In this document: positions 56,026 to 64,000 of the stretch, one piece after another
Layout of the letters: each line of letters begins with the position of its first letter
How positions within the stretch are numbered: the stretch's first letter is position 1
DNA from: Timonella senegalensis JC301
GTDB taxonomy: Bacteria; Actinomycetota; Actinomycetes; Actinomycetales; Cellulomonadaceae
Length of the DNA stretch: 64,000 nt
Assembly: GCF_000312125.1 (NCBI RefSeq)
Contig: NZ_HE978642.1
Span: forward strand, 120,572-184,571
Direction of reading: 5' to 3'
Translations under genes and position numbers: made by a program
The notes under the pieces: model-generated
The model's input: the letters and a program-made list of their open reading frames with translations, nothing else
The model's database searches: none
Told to the model about the DNA's origin: nothing

Positions 56026-57975
56026 ATGTCACAACAGAGCACACCATCCCCACACGCTGGCGCACCCGTATCACTGCTTGACCGGATCGGGCTGACTGCT
56101 GCGCGCCGGAATGCCCTCTCGGAGCGCCTGCGCGAGGGCTGGGCGAGGCTGAGCCGATGGGCACGATTCCCCGGAGACAAAACTGCGCCTCCTCGAGTGG
56201 TGCGCTACATGCTCGTTCTCCTTGGGGTGTTGCTTGGTTCCGCAATCTTTGGGGTGGTGACGGCGCGGGCGGACTCCAACTTTGGGCCGCACAACGCCCA
56301 CTACGAGGTCACGGTTGATTCCACGTTCACGCTAGACGTTGGGCCGCTTGGCTCGCTGGAGTTGGACTCCACGCTTCCCGCGTTCCTGGGGGCGCGGGCA
56401 ACACTGGGGGAGATCCCAGCAAACCTGACTGCGCTAGACGCGAGTGAGACGTTGGGTGCCCTACAGCAGGACCTCAGCATGTACCTCCAGTTCTTTGCAG
56501 CGCCACAGGAGACGCTCAACCTCGCCGCCGAGCTGCTCGTTGCAAACGCGATTCAGCGCGCACTGCTTTGTGCGGCGGTGGTTGGCTTAACCATTGCGGG
56601 AGGTGCTTGGCTCGTTGGCTACACGCGGCGGAGGGAACTGGCCTACAGGCTGTCACGCAAGACGTGGACCGCGGTTGCCGCCTACCTAGTTTTGGGTGCC
56701 ACCGTCATGACGATCACGGTGACGCAGTCCCGCCAACGCACGGAGGCCGAGCCGGGTCGAACCACTGCGGTGCTTGCTGGGACGCCGCTGGAGGATGCTC
56801 GGATCACGGGTCGCCTGGCAGGTGTCATTGACACGTACGGCAGCGAGCTCATCGGTGTGTACGAGAAGAACCAGAACTTCTACGCCGGTGCGGATGCGGC
56901 ACTGCGGGACGCGTTTGCGGCGCGGAAGCAAATCACCGAGGCCGGAGATGAGAAGTCCATTCCGTTCCGCGCCCAGGCCAGCACTGTCTTGCAGGCGGCG
57001 CAGGAGAATCAGACCCCGGAGGAGGACCTCATCACCATCCTGCAGGTCTCTGACCTGCACTGTAACGTGGGCATGGCTCCCTTGATCAAGAGCGCTGCCC
57101 AGGAGGTTGGTGCCAAGATCGTGGTAAACACCGGGGACACCACGATCAACGGGACCGATATTGAGCGGTTCTGCGTGCAGTCCTTTGCCAAGGCTCTGCC
57201 ACATGGCGCGGTGATGGTTCAGTCCGACGGGAACCACGATTCGTCCCTCACGTCCAAGCAGGCGCGCGACGCCGGGGTAGTGGTGCTGGACGGCAAGGTC
57301 GTGGAGGTCGCGGGCGTTCGATTCCTTGGGGACTCGGACCCCCGCGCGACCCGCATCGGCCAGGGATCCACTCTGGTGGGCGAGGAAAACTACGCGGACA
57401 GGGGCGCCCGGCTCGCGTCCGTGGCGTGTGAGCCCGGCGCAGACGCAGACATTCTGGCCATCCATACGCCTGCTGTGGGTACGCCCGTCATGGCATCCGG
57501 ATGTGTCCCCGTCCAGTTGTCCGGGCACTTCCACAAGCGTATCGGGCCCCTCTATGAGGGGGAGGGCGTGAGGTACGTGAACTCGTCCTCAGCTGGCGCA
57601 ATCGAGGGCAACGTGACGATCGGCCCACTCAAGGGAACAGCCGAGATGACCGTGTTCCGATTTGACCCGGGGACTCGCCGGATCGTGGACTTGCAGATCA
57701 TCGCGATCACCCCGCAGGGCACCGCAACCGTGGGTGCGCGCACGCGATTCCCCGCACCCGAGGATGGCAACCGGGTGATCTACGAGGGGCCAGACGCCAG
57801 CCGCACGCTCATGACCCGCCCCTCGAGCGAGCAACCGCGCGACGAGCCAACCAACGAGCCGACCGACGAACAATCGGGAACGCCCACCCCGGACCCGAGC
57901 AGCAGCCAGACCACGGATAATGAATCGAGCGCTGACAACAGCGCGAAGACCAAGGATCACAAGGGAGATCTGTGA
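56026..57975 (+). CDS. Membrane-anchored metallophosphoesterase
   Basis: 649 residues. Two membrane-associated segments lie in the N-terminal half (about 62-85 and 180-200) and a third near 215-235. A calcineurin-like phosphoesterase domain (about 340-540) follows with the metal ligands DLH, NTGDTT, DGNHD, HTP and SGHFH. The C-terminus is a Pro/Thr/Ser/Glu-rich tail (about 600-649). Substrate unknown. AAGGAACC lies shortly before the ATG. The stop overlaps the DtxR-type gene by 4 bp. Confidence 0.88.
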   Translation: MSQQSTPSPHAGAPVSLLDRIGLTAARRNALSERLREGWARLSRWARFPGDKTAPPRVVRYMLVLLGVLLGSAIFGVVTARADSNFGPHNAHYEVTVDSTFTLDVGPLGSLELDSTLPAFLGARATLGEIPANLTALDASETLGALQQDLSMYLQFFAAPQETLNLAAELLVANAIQRALLCAAVVGLTIAGGAWLVGYTRRRELAYRLSRKTWTAVAAYLVLGATVMTITVTQSRQRTEAEPGRTTAVLAGTPLEDARITGRLAGVIDTYGSELIGVYEKNQNFYAGADAALRDAFAARKQITEAGDEKSIPFRAQASTVLQAAQENQTPEEDLITILQVSDLHCNVGMAPLIKSAAQEVGAKIVVNTGDTTINGTDIERFCVQSFAKALPHGAVMVQSDGNHDSSLTSKQARDAGVVVLDGKVVEVAGVRFLGDSDPRATRIGQGSTLVGEENYADRGARLASVACEPGADADILAIHTPAVGTPVMASGCVPVQLSGHFHKRIGPLYEGEGVRYVNSSSAGAIEGNVTIGPLKGTAEMTVFRFDPGTRRIVDLQIIAITPQGTATVGARTRFPAPEDGNRVIYEGPDASRTLMTRPSSEQPRDEPTNEPTDEQSGTPTPDPSSSQTTDNESSADNSAKTKDHKGDL

Positions 57976-58667
57976 GCACCCCGCAACTGACAGCAGTAGC
58001 CGAGGACTACATCAAGGTGGTCTGGAGCCTCCAGGAGTGGTCCAACGAACCCGTCACCACCAAGGACCTCGCCGAGCGCTTGGGCGTGGGCACGTCCACG
58101 GTGTCTGAAACCGTGCGCAGGCTCGTGAGCCAGGGACTCCTCGACCATCCCCGATACGGGGCGATCTCGCTCACGGAGGAGGGAAGGCGCTGCGCGCTCG
58201 GCATGGTTCGTCGCCATCGCCTGCTCGAGACCTTCCTAGTGAACGAACTTGGGTACACGTGGGACGAAGTGCATGACGAGGCAGAGGTCCTCGAGCATGC
58301 CGTCTCCGATCTTCTGGTCGACCGCATCGACGCGCGCCTAGGCCACCCCACGAGGGACCCGCACGGAGACCCGATTCCGGCAAGGGACCTCTCCCTAGAT
58401 TCGCCGGACGCATACACGCTCGCCGTCATGGAGGAGGGGACCACCGGGACGGTCAGCCGAATCTCGGACGAAGACCCTCAGGTTCTGAGGTACTTTGCCG
58501 ACCTGGAGTTTGGCCTCGACGCTCACGTGCACATTGTTAAGCGCAATGACGCCGTGGGCGTTATCGAACTCGAATGGTCGCCCGTCCACCAGCCCCAAGA
58601 AACTCGAACCCTGACGCTCGGCATGCTCGCCGCAGACGCAGTGTGGATTGTAGCTACCAACAAGTGA
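57972..58667 (+). CDS. DtxR/MntR-family metal-dependent transcriptional regulator
   Basis: 231 residues from GTG 57972. The winged helix (VTTKDLAERLGVGTSTVSETVRRLVSQGLL) is followed by the dimerisation/metal domain (LGMVRRHRLLETFLVNELGYTWDEVHDEAEVLEHAVSD), which holds the His/Glu ligands, and an SH3-like tail. It could be the repressor acting at the feo iron box or a manganese-sensing MntR. It is coupled to the phosphoesterase upstream and the MFS gene downstream by 4-bp overlaps. Confidence 0.92.
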   Translation: MSTPQLTAVAEDYIKVVWSLQEWSNEPVTTKDLAERLGVGTSTVSETVRRLVSQGLLDHPRYGAISLTEEGRRCALGMVRRHRLLETFLVNELGYTWDEVHDEAEVLEHAVSDLLVDRIDARLGHPTRDPHGDPIPARDLSLDSPDAYTLAVMEEGTTGTVSRISDEDPQVLRYFADLEFGLDAHVHIVKRNDAVGVIELEWSPVHQPQETRTLTLGMLAADAVWIVATNK

Positions 58668-59887
58668 CACAAGCAGGCTCACCAGCCCAAACACCCCCAC
58701 GTAAGCAGAACCTAGCACTCGCCGCGCTCGCACTCGGCGGATTTACCATCGGCACCACAGAGTTCGCCACGATGGGCATCCTGACCAACATTGCGGACGG
58801 CCTCGGTGTCTCCATTCCCACCGCCGGCCACGCGATCACCGCGTACGCCCTCGGTGTGGTGGTAGGAGCGCCAGTCATCGCGGTCCTCACCGCGCGCATG
58901 TCCCGGAGCACCCTCGTGGCGTGGCTTATGGGTGCCTACGCCGTAGCCAACCTGATGTCTGCGCTCGCGCCCAGCATGGAGGTCCTCATCCTCGGGCGTT
59001 TCATCGCCGGACTGCCGCATGGCGTGTTCTTTGGCGTTGGCGCAGTCGTTGGCACCGCTGTGGTGGGCCAGGCCAAGCGTGGCCACGCCATCTCGATGAT
59101 GCTCGGCGGTTTGACCATTGCAAACGTGGTGGGCGTGCCGCTGTCCTCCTGGGTGGGAACCCACCTTGGCTGGCAAGCAGCCTTTGTGATCGTGGGCGTG
59201 CTCGGGTTTGTGGCGCTTACGGCCTTGATCGCCCTGCTGCCCAAGGTGGCTCCAGAGCCGGGCGCGAACCCGCGCTCGGAGCTTGCCGCTCTGAAGAACG
59301 GCCGGCTGTGGGCAATGTTCCTCGCCGCGGCGATCGGGTTTGGCGGCATGTTTGCGGTGTACTCATACGTCAAGCCGCTCGTGATGTTTGAGGCTGGCAT
59401 GGCGGAGTCCTCGGTGCCGTTCGTTCTTGCCCTGTTTGGTCTTGGCATGACCGCCGGGACGTTCTTTGCCGGCCGGCTCATGGATATCAACGTGGTCCGC
59501 ACCGTGATCACGGGCTTCATCACCACCTCGGTCTCGCTCGTGTTCCTCGGCGTGGTTGGATCGAACATTCCGCTGATCCTGTGCGCACTGTTTGCCATCG
59601 GCTTCACCTCCCAGCTCCTCGCGCTACCGCTCCAGGGTCTCCTCATGGACCTGAGCCCCAAGGCGCCGTCGCTCGGCGCGGCTCTCTGCCACTCTGCGCT
59701 CAACACCGCCAACGCGAACGGTGCGTTCCTCGGCGGCTTGTTCATCGCGTGGGAGTTTGGCTACCGCTCGCTCGCGTGGCTGGGGCTCGGGCTCACGGTC
59801 CTCGGCTTTGTCCTCGTACTAGCTTTCCTCCCAAGGAAGAAGCCGCGGGACCTCGAGGCACTCATTGAATCGGCACCGACCGAGTAG
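58664..59887 (+). CDS. MFS transporter (AraJ/DHA1 type)
   Basis: 407 residues from GTG 58664, overlapping the regulator stop by 4 bp (GTGA). Twelve membrane segments are apparent, beginning LALAALALGGFTIGTTEFATMGIL, a start typical of sugar-efflux/AraJ-like exporters, with the loop-2 motif GAPVIAVLTARMSRSTLV. Substrate unknown; coupling to a DtxR-type regulator raises the possibility of metal or siderophore-related efflux. Confidence 0.92.
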   Translation: MTQAGSPAQTPPRKQNLALAALALGGFTIGTTEFATMGILTNIADGLGVSIPTAGHAITAYALGVVVGAPVIAVLTARMSRSTLVAWLMGAYAVANLMSALAPSMEVLILGRFIAGLPHGVFFGVGAVVGTAVVGQAKRGHAISMMLGGLTIANVVGVPLSSWVGTHLGWQAAFVIVGVLGFVALTALIALLPKVAPEPGANPRSELAALKNGRLWAMFLAAAIGFGGMFAVYSYVKPLVMFEAGMAESSVPFVLALFGLGMTAGTFFAGRLMDINVVRTVITGFITTSVSLVFLGVVGSNIPLILCALFAIGFTSQLLALPLQGLLMDLSPKAPSLGAALCHSALNTANANGAFLGGLFIAWEFGYRSLAWLGLGLTVLGFVLVLAFLPRKKPRDLEALIESAPTE

Positions 59888-60067
59888 CCATGGCTCCGGG
59901 GTGGACTCCATGATCCGGGATCTTGACTTTGAGACGCACAATTTGGCGGCCCATCAGGTAGTGTCCAGAAAAAGCACATAATGTGTGCAGGCGGGGACGC
60001 GAGGGGAAATGCGTGCCCGCAGTACTAGATTCATCCAGCGCCAACTCACACCCGCGAGGAGACGGCC

Positions 60068-60724
60068 GTGAACGACACGAGCCCGAACGACATTGACCAA
60101 GAGTTCGATTTCTCGGAGGAACTAGAAGCCTCCCGCCGCATCAGCGACCGCACTCTGGGTCTGCTCCTGACTATCCTTGGCGGCGTCGCGTTCATCGCAT
60201 CGATGGCGCTGTCCATTGAGAAGTACCTCAAGCTCATCAACCCTGACCGCGTTGCGAGTTGCGCGATCAACATCTTCCTAGACTGTTCCGACGCGATGGC
60301 CTCAGCCCAAGGCGCCATCTTTGGCTTCCCCAACCCGTACATCGGAGTGGCCGCGTTTGCCGTGGTCGTGACCGTCGGGGTCTCTATTCTTGCCGGCGCT
60401 AAGTACCCCAAGTGGTTCATGATTGCGCTGTTCATCGGCACGACCCTTGGCCTCGCCATGATCGTGTTCCTGATCTTCACCTCGATCCACGTGCTACAGC
60501 GCCTGTGCCCCTACTGCATGGTGGTGTGGGCGATGATGTTCCCGCTGTTCTGGTACCAGCTGGTCTACCTCGCCCAAGAGCGGTTCCTGCCTGCCTCCGA
60601 GAAGACGCGCACTTTCCTCATGCGCAACAAGCACATGATTCTCCCGCTCTTCTACCTGCTGGTGATTGTGTGGATTGGCCTTGGAATGGGTGACGCAATC
60701 CTGAACCACATCCGCTACAACTAA
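60068..60724 (+). CDS. Vitamin K epoxide reductase (VKOR) family protein
   Basis: 218 residues from GTG 60068, with GAGGAGACGGCC upstream. About five membrane segments. The quinone-side active site is CPYC at Cys147/Cys150, and the loop pair Cys65/Cys73 relays electrons. In actinobacteria VKOR reoxidises DsbA-like proteins for disulfide formation in exported proteins; no fused thioredoxin domain is present, so a separate DsbA partner is expected. Confidence 0.93.
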   Translation: MNDTSPNDIDQEFDFSEELEASRRISDRTLGLLLTILGGVAFIASMALSIEKYLKLINPDRVASCAINIFLDCSDAMASAQGAIFGFPNPYIGVAAFAVVVTVGVSILAGAKYPKWFMIALFIGTTLGLAMIVFLIFTSIHVLQRLCPYCMVVWAMMFPLFWYQLVYLAQERFLPASEKTRTFLMRNKHMILPLFYLLVIVWIGLGMGDAILNHIRYN

Positions 60725-60732
60725 ACGCTTTT

Positions 60733-60793
60733 CGACGATTGAGCCGGCCACCAGCACCACGTCACCGTGGGCTGGTGGCCGGCTCAATCGTCG
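60733..60793. terminator. VKOR terminator built on an inverted pair of the 14-mer core
   Basis: Perfect 23-bp arms (60733-60755 and 60771-60793). The stem base is CGACGATTGAG...CTCAATCGTCG, so the 14-mer core on the right and a degenerate copy on the left are the two strands of the hairpin. This mirrors the uptake-sequence terminators of Neisseria. Confidence 0.88.
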
Positions 60794-60800
60794 ATAATCA
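60787..60800 (+). repeat. Recurrent 14-mer ATCGTCGNNAATCA (NN=AT)
   Basis: Exact match, overlapping the right arm of the terminator stem; the left arm holds the degenerate partner (60726-60739). Confidence 0.86.
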
Positions 60801-60881
60801 TCTTCAGCGTGGGCCTGATCAAGCGTTTTGTCACATGAAATAAGGTCCGGCGAACTTGCCCGCGAATGTAAACTTGGACGC

Positions 60882-63824
60882 GTGAATACTCCAGCCCAAT
60901 CATTGCCAAACGCCACCGGCGCCGCGCACGGCACCGGTGAGCCAGCCTTCCGTTACAACGCCGCGCTCGCGTCCGAGATCGAACTGCGTTGGCAGGACCT
61001 ATGGGAGGAGCGCGGAACGTACTTCGCTGCCGACCCTGAGGGTGGGCTTCCAAACGGCAAGGGCGAGTATGCGGACCCCAAGAGCCCGTCCTACTTTGTC
61101 ATGGACATGTTCCCGTTCCCATCGGGCGCCGGTCTGCACGTAGGCCACCCACTCGGCTACATCGCAACTGACGTTATTGGACGTTACCGCTCGATGCAGG
61201 GCGATAACGTCCTGCACGCGATGGGCTTTGACGCGTTCGGTCTGCCTACCGAGCAGTTCGCTATCGCCACGGGGCAGCACCCACGCGTGGCCACCGAGAA
61301 CAACATTGCGAACATGAAGCGCCAGCTGCGTCGCATGGGCCTCGCCCATGATTCGCGCCGCTCGTTTGCCACCACCGACATTGACTACGTGCGCTGGACG
61401 CAGTGGATCTTCCTGCAGATCTTCAACTCCTGGTATGACACTGAGGCCACCAACCCATTCGGTTCCAAGGGTCGTGCCCGGCCGATTGCTGAACTCGAGG
61501 CTGAGTTTGCGGCGGGAACGCGCGAGGTCCCAGAGGTTGACGGCGTTGCAGCCGGCTCCTCCTGGGCTGAGCTGAGCCTTGTACAGCAGCGCGAGGTGCT
61601 CAACTCCTACCGCCTTGCTTACGTTTCGCAGTCGCCAGTGAACTGGTGCCCGGGCCTGGGTACCGTCCTGGCCAACGAGGAAGTCACCGCTGAGGGACGC
61701 TCCGAGCGCGGAAACTTCCCTGTGTTCCAGCGCGCTATGAGCCAGTGGAACATGCGCATCACTGCCTACGCCGACCGCCTGACCGACGACCTCGAGGTCA
61801 TTGACTGGCCGGAGAAGGTCAAGTCGATGCAGCGCAACTGGGTTGGACGCTCCGAGGGTGCCCACGTGACCTTCACCGCGGCCGGTGAGGACCTCACCGT
61901 CTTCACCACCCGCCCAGACACCCTGTTCGGCGCGACCTTCATGGTTGTTGCCCCAGAGCACTCGATCCTCGAGTCCCACGTGCCAGCCGAGTGGCCAGAA
62001 GGCACCCGAGAGGCGTGGACCGGCGGTCACGCGACCCCAGCCGAGGCAGTCTCCGAGTACCAGGCAGCTGCAGCCGGAAAGACCGCCGTGGAGCGCCAGG
62101 TCGGTGCCAAGGACAAAACCGGTGTATTCACCGGAATCTTTGCCACCAACCCGGTCAACGGCAACCAGATCCCAGTGTTCACCGCCGACTACGTGCTGAT
62201 GGGCTACGGCACCGGTGCGATCATGGCCGTTCCCGGCGGGGATGACCGCGACTTCGCGTTTGCCAAGGCCTTTGACCTGGACGTCATCTACACCGTGGCA
62301 ACCCCAGAGGGCTTTGCAGGCGATGAGGCGTGGACCGGCGACGGCGCAATCGTTAACTCGGCCAACAGCGAGCTCGACCTCAACGGCAAGAGCGTTGCAG
62401 AGGCCAAGTCCGCGATGATCGCGTGGCTTGAAGCCAAGGGCACCGGAACCGGCACCACCACGTACCGACTGCGCGACTGGCTGTTCAGCCGCCAGCGCTA
62501 CTGGGGCGAGCCTTTCCCTATCGTCTACGACGAGGCAAACCAGCCGATTGCGCTGCCGGAGTCGGCCCTGCCCGTCGCACTCCCAGACACCCCCGACTTT
62601 GCGCCTCGCACATTTGATCCAGAGGACGCTGACTCGTCGCCGGAGCCGCCACTGGGCCGCAACGACGACTGGGTCTACGTTGAGCTCGACCTGGGCGATG
62701 GCCTCAAGAAGTACCGTCGCGAGACCAACACCATGCCCAACTGGGCCGGTTCGTGCTGGTACTACCTGCGCTATCTCGACCCAACCAACAACTCCGCAGA
62801 CGCAACCGCGCCGGCGGCGCCCGCGCTTGAGACCTACTGGATGGGCGCCAACCACAACGAGACTGCCGGCGCCTCAGGCGGAGTGGACCTCTACGTGGGA
62901 GGCGTCGAGCACGCTGTCCTGCACCTGCTCTACGCGCGCTTCTGGCACAAGGTCCTGTTCGACCTGGGCCACGTCAGCTCGGTTGAGCCTTTCCACAAGC
63001 TCTTCAACCAGGGTTACATCCAGGCTTACGCGTACACCGACTCGCGTGGACAGTACGTTCCTGCCGCTGAAGTAGAGGGGGACGAGCAGTCCGGCTTCAC
63101 CTGGAACGGCGAGCCAGTCAACCGCGAGTACGGCAAGATGGGCAAGTCGCTCAAGAACATCGTGACCCCGGACGAGATGTATGACGCCTACGGCGCCGAC
63201 ACCTTCCGCGTGTACGAGATGTCCATGGGCCCACTCGACCTGTCCCGCCCATGGGAGACCCGCGCAGTGGTCGGCGCACAGCGCTTCCTGCAGCGCCTGT
63301 GGCGCAACGTGCTGGACGAGGAGACCGGCGAGGTCACCGTGCTTGAGGAGGAGGGTAACCTCGAAACCAAGCGCAAGATGCACCGCGCATTCCAGGACGT
63401 TGCCGAGGAGATGGAAGGCATGCGCGTCAACACCGCAATTGCCAAACTCATCGAACTCAATAACTACCTGACCTCACTCGACCGCGTGCCACGCGAGGCC
63501 GCAGAGGGCATCGTCAAGATGGTTGCCCCTGTTGCGCCGCACATCGCCGAGGAGCTGTGGTCCAAGCTCGGACACACCGAATCCGTGGTCCACGAGGAGT
63601 TCCCGAAGGCACAAGCCGAGTACCTCGTTGAGGACACCGTCACCTGCATCTTCCAGGTCCAGGGCAAGGTCCGCGGAAAGGCCGAGGTTTCCCCGTCGGC
63701 CACCGAGGCGGAACTTGAGGCACTCGCACTCGCAGACGCGGGCGTGCAGCGCACCCTTGACGGCCGCGGTGTCCGCAAGGTGATCGTACGAGCACCAAAG
63801 CTCGTCAACATCGTTCCGGCGTAA
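60882..63824 (+). CDS. leuS: Leucyl-tRNA synthetase
   Basis: 980 residues from GTG 60882. The class I HIGH motif appears as HVGHPLGY within [20 protein letters not shown], and KMSKS as KMGKS. The CP1 editing domain ([19 protein letters not shown]) and the C-terminal anticodon-binding region are intact. A GTG without a clear Shine-Dalgarno is the best start, because upstream in-frame sequence is not conserved. It charges leucine tRNA. Confidence 0.97.
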   Translation: MNTPAQSLPNATGAAHGTGEPAFRYNAALASEIELRWQDLWEERGTYFAADPEGGLPNGKGEYADPKSPSYFVMDMFPFPSGAGLHVGHPLGYIATDVIGRYRSMQGDNVLHAMGFDAFGLPTEQFAIATGQHPRVATENNIANMKRQLRRMGLAHDSRRSFATTDIDYVRWTQWIFLQIFNSWYDTEATNPFGSKGRARPIAELEAEFAAGTREVPEVDGVAAGSSWAELSLVQQREVLNSYRLAYVSQSPVNWCPGLGTVLANEEVTAEGRSERGNFPVFQRAMSQWNMRITAYADRLTDDLEVIDWPEKVKSMQRNWVGRSEGAHVTFTAAGEDLTVFTTRPDTLFGATFMVVAPEHSILESHVPAEWPEGTREAWTGGHATPAEAVSEYQAAAAGKTAVERQVGAKDKTGVFTGIFATNPVNGNQIPVFTADYVLMGYGTGAIMAVPGGDDRDFAFAKAFDLDVIYTVATPEGFAGDEAWTGDGAIVNSANSELDLNGKSVAEAKSAMIAWLEAKGTGTGTTTYRLRDWLFSRQRYWGEPFPIVYDEANQPIALPESALPVALPDTPDFAPRTFDPEDADSSPEPPLGRNDDWVYVELDLGDGLKKYRRETNTMPNWAGSCWYYLRYLDPTNNSADATAPAAPALETYWMGANHNETAGASGGVDLYVGGVEHAVLHLLYARFWHKVLFDLGHVSSVEPFHKLFNQGYIQAYAYTDSRGQYVPAAEVEGDEQSGFTWNGEPVNREYGKMGKSLKNIVTPDEMYDAYGADTFRVYEMSMGPLDLSRPWETRAVVGAQRFLQRLWRNVLDEETGEVTVLEEEGNLETKRKMHRAFQDVAEEMEGMRVNTAIAKLIELNNYLTSLDRVPREAAEGIVKMVAPVAPHIAEELWSKLGHTESVVHEEFPKAQAEYLVEDTVTCIFQVQGKVRGKAEVSPSATEAELEALALADAGVQRTLDGRGVRKVIVRAPKLVNIVPA

Positions 63825-63901
63825 CCACACCCCGCGCCGCAACCCGCCACGGGTGAGGTGGAGGCAGGTGGTGAGTCGATCGTCGTGAATAAAAACGACA
63901 T

Positions 63902-63945
63902 CAATTGAGCGCAGGTGGAGAACACACTCTACCTGCGCTCAATTG
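63902..63945 (+). terminator. leuS terminator
   Basis: Exact 15-bp arms CAATTGAGCGCAGGT (63902-63916) and its complement (63931-63945), 77 bp after the leuS stop. A one-mismatch 14-mer (ATCGTCGTGAATAA, 63879) precedes it. Nothing was called in the last 55 bp apart from a GCGCGCAGCCGCGGCTGCGCGC palindromic stretch. Confidence 0.82.
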
Positions 63946-64000
63946 CCTACCTGCGGCAGTAAAGTCGAACCCGTGCGCGCAGCCGCGGCTGCGCGCGACC

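Noticed and set aside
60999-62855. 618-codon open frame on the minus strand
   Set aside because: It lies entirely antisense to leuS, has a composition typical of codon-position shadowing (long runs of Val, Gly, His, Arg) and no recognisable domain.

Overview
This 64 kb window is chromosomal DNA from a high-GC actinobacterium (phylum Actinomycetota). The evidence is the family content: a GuaB1-type IMP-dehydrogenase relative, a VKOR-family membrane protein, Mqo, phosphoketolase, PdxST with a MocR regulator, a 19-bp DtxR/IdeR-type iron box, frequent GTG/TTG starts and many ATGA/GTGA overlaps. A Micrococcales-like organism is plausible, but no rRNA or other marker here fixes the genus. I found no rRNA, tRNA, CRISPR array, transposase or phage gene.

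Layout. 0-7 kb: LacI regulator (cut by the left edge), a carbohydrate ABC importer without its own ATPase, and a GH2 beta-galactosidase. 7-12.7 kb: GuaB1, a copper-type pair (DUF6153-like membrane protein plus CueP-like lipoprotein), a histidine phosphatase, a DUF808 membrane protein and a 3-methyladenine DNA glycosylase. 12.7-17.1 kb: a long structured leader, an ABC ATPase and permease, an opposite-strand 13-codon peptide gene with a perfect Shine-Dalgarno and its own terminator, then a NarL-type histidine kinase and response regulator. 17-26 kb: VOC proteins, alanine dehydrogenase, a DUF4352 protein divergent from a second kinase/regulator pair, and pdxST. 26-32 kb: a MocR regulator lacking its PLP lysine, the iron-uptake operon feoAB plus a Cys-rich small protein behind an iron box, and a hypothetical gene. 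32-43 kb: phosphoketolase, PQQ-type sugar dehydrogenase, esterases, a purine deaminase, a CYTH protein, a TRIC-like channel and thymidine kinase. 43-53 kb: a complete potassium operon (small ORF-kdpF-A-B-C-D-E) between two ~245-bp direct repeats. 53-64 kb: aldo/keto reductase, Mqo, a membrane metallophosphoesterase-DtxR-MFS operon, VKOR and LeuS.

Two observations stand out. First, the 14-mer ATCGTCGNNAATCA occurs twelve times exactly, on both strands, and nearly always at permissive sites: linkers, protein tails, terminators and intergenic repeats. One copy forms an inverted pair with a degenerate copy in a terminator stem. This is how DNA uptake sequences are distributed in Neisseria and Pasteurellaceae; I know of none described in Actinobacteria. 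Second, the tiny peptide MGVIEFIKKWFRP is amphipathic and PSM-like and sits between an ABC exporter and a two-component system, which suggests a self-contained peptide export/sensing module.

Metabolically the window links disaccharide import and cleavage to phosphoketolase and Mqo, B6 synthesis, ferrous iron and potassium uptake, purine salvage, and oxidative folding through VKOR.
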